DNA of 64,000 bases from Beroe forskalii (taxonomy: Eukaryota; Ctenophora; Nuda; Beroida; Beroidae). Of the stretch, positions 63,651 through 64,000 are shown one piece after another. Numbering within the stretch: position 1 is the first letter of the stretch; each line of letters starts with the position of its first letter. The position numbers and the translations under genes were made by a program. The stretch is from positions 49,264-113,263 of the forward strand of contig WFMF01000535.1 of the NCBI GenBank assembly GCA_011033025.1, given 5' to 3'. The notes under the pieces are model-generated. The model was given only the letters and a program-made list of their open reading frames with translations. It searched no databases and was not told the origin of the DNA.

Positions 63651-64000
63651 CTGAGGCCCTTTCATCAGCGCGCATCATTTATTATGTAGGTACATAAAAC
63701 AGTTGTCAGGTATTCATAATTCATGGAAATCTTAATATTTGCTATCTCAAACTATAGAAAGTTGGCAATGGAAAGCGAAGCAGGAGGAAGGAAACACAAT
63801 TCCCACCCCGCCAACATTAGAGTGATTACACCATTACATAATGACCCTGCCGATTGGCGTTTAAACACTTCATCAGCAATGTAGCCCTGAAACTGCAGGG
63901 TCATGGATTGGTGACGTCATTATCAGGGTATTACATGGTGTGTTGATAACGTCATTATCAGGGCTTATTATGGTGAAGCAGCTGCCAGCTTTACATTAGA
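63651..64000. other. Intergenic edge with two more CRE-like units
   Basis: TGGTGACGTCATTATCAGGG at 63911 and TTGATAACGTCATTATCAGG at 63943. No gene. Confidence 0.6.

Overview
The window is from the nuclear genome of an animal, almost certainly a marine or basal invertebrate. It has many-exon genes with GT-AG introns, secreted proteins built from TSP1, ephrin-receptor-like (GCC2/GCC3) and VWD modules, a death-domain protein, non-LTR retrotransposon pieces, and a very large load of minisatellites and small inverted-repeat elements. I see no bacterial or phage signature. I cannot fix the phylum from sequence alone. All gene models below were built by hand from open frames and splice sites. Three of them (11-exon death-domain gene, 28-exon TSP1/VWD gene, right-arm repeat-exon gene) sum exactly to a multiple of three with matching phases at every junction, which supports them strongly.

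Layout. 1-766: last two exons of a helical protein. 767-6089: intergenic, with MITEs, a broken LINE ORF1 (3314-4803) itself split by a MITE, and a CRE-like tandem repeat. 6090-12598: an 11-exon gene with an N-terminal helical region, a long acidic repeat-rich middle, proline-rich stretches and a C-terminal death domain. 12577-34075: a giant imperfect palindrome (arms about 7.5 kb and 12.7 kb, dyad near 20.7 kb) holding two head-in, tail-to-tail copies of a small gene with tandem 78-bp exons. The right-arm copy is open end to end; the left-arm copy is decayed. The arms differ by precise transposon insertions whose empty sites are preserved in the other arm, and the centre is packed with near-perfect DNA hairpins. 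34.1-37.5 kb: intergenic, with a hAT-like MITE, more hairpins, one possible terminal exon and a 5'-truncated LINE tail. 37503-45794 and 47192-58364: tandem paralogues for secreted VWD proteins, both beginning with a signal-peptide exon. The first has a PAN-like exon, one Cys-rich exon and a frameshift. The second has three TSP1 domains made by an internal exon-block duplication. 59148-60891 (minus strand): a two-exon gene for a protein with two membrane segments. 60892-64000: intergenic, with foldback elements and tandem repeats.

The strongest unexplained pattern is the relation between tandem repeats and splice sites. In at least seven introns the minisatellite starts or ends exactly at the exon border, or copies the splice site and the first exon bases into every repeat unit. 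In four introns an exon-edge sequence is repeated as a direct repeat at the other side of the intron. Two further themes are (1) small mobile hairpins sharing the palindromes CAGTTCGAACTG or CAGACGTTGTCTG, and (2) dispersed perfect palindromes identical to known transcription-factor consensus sites (GTTACCATGGTAAC like an RFX X-box, TGACGTCA like a CRE), some of which have become protein-coding.
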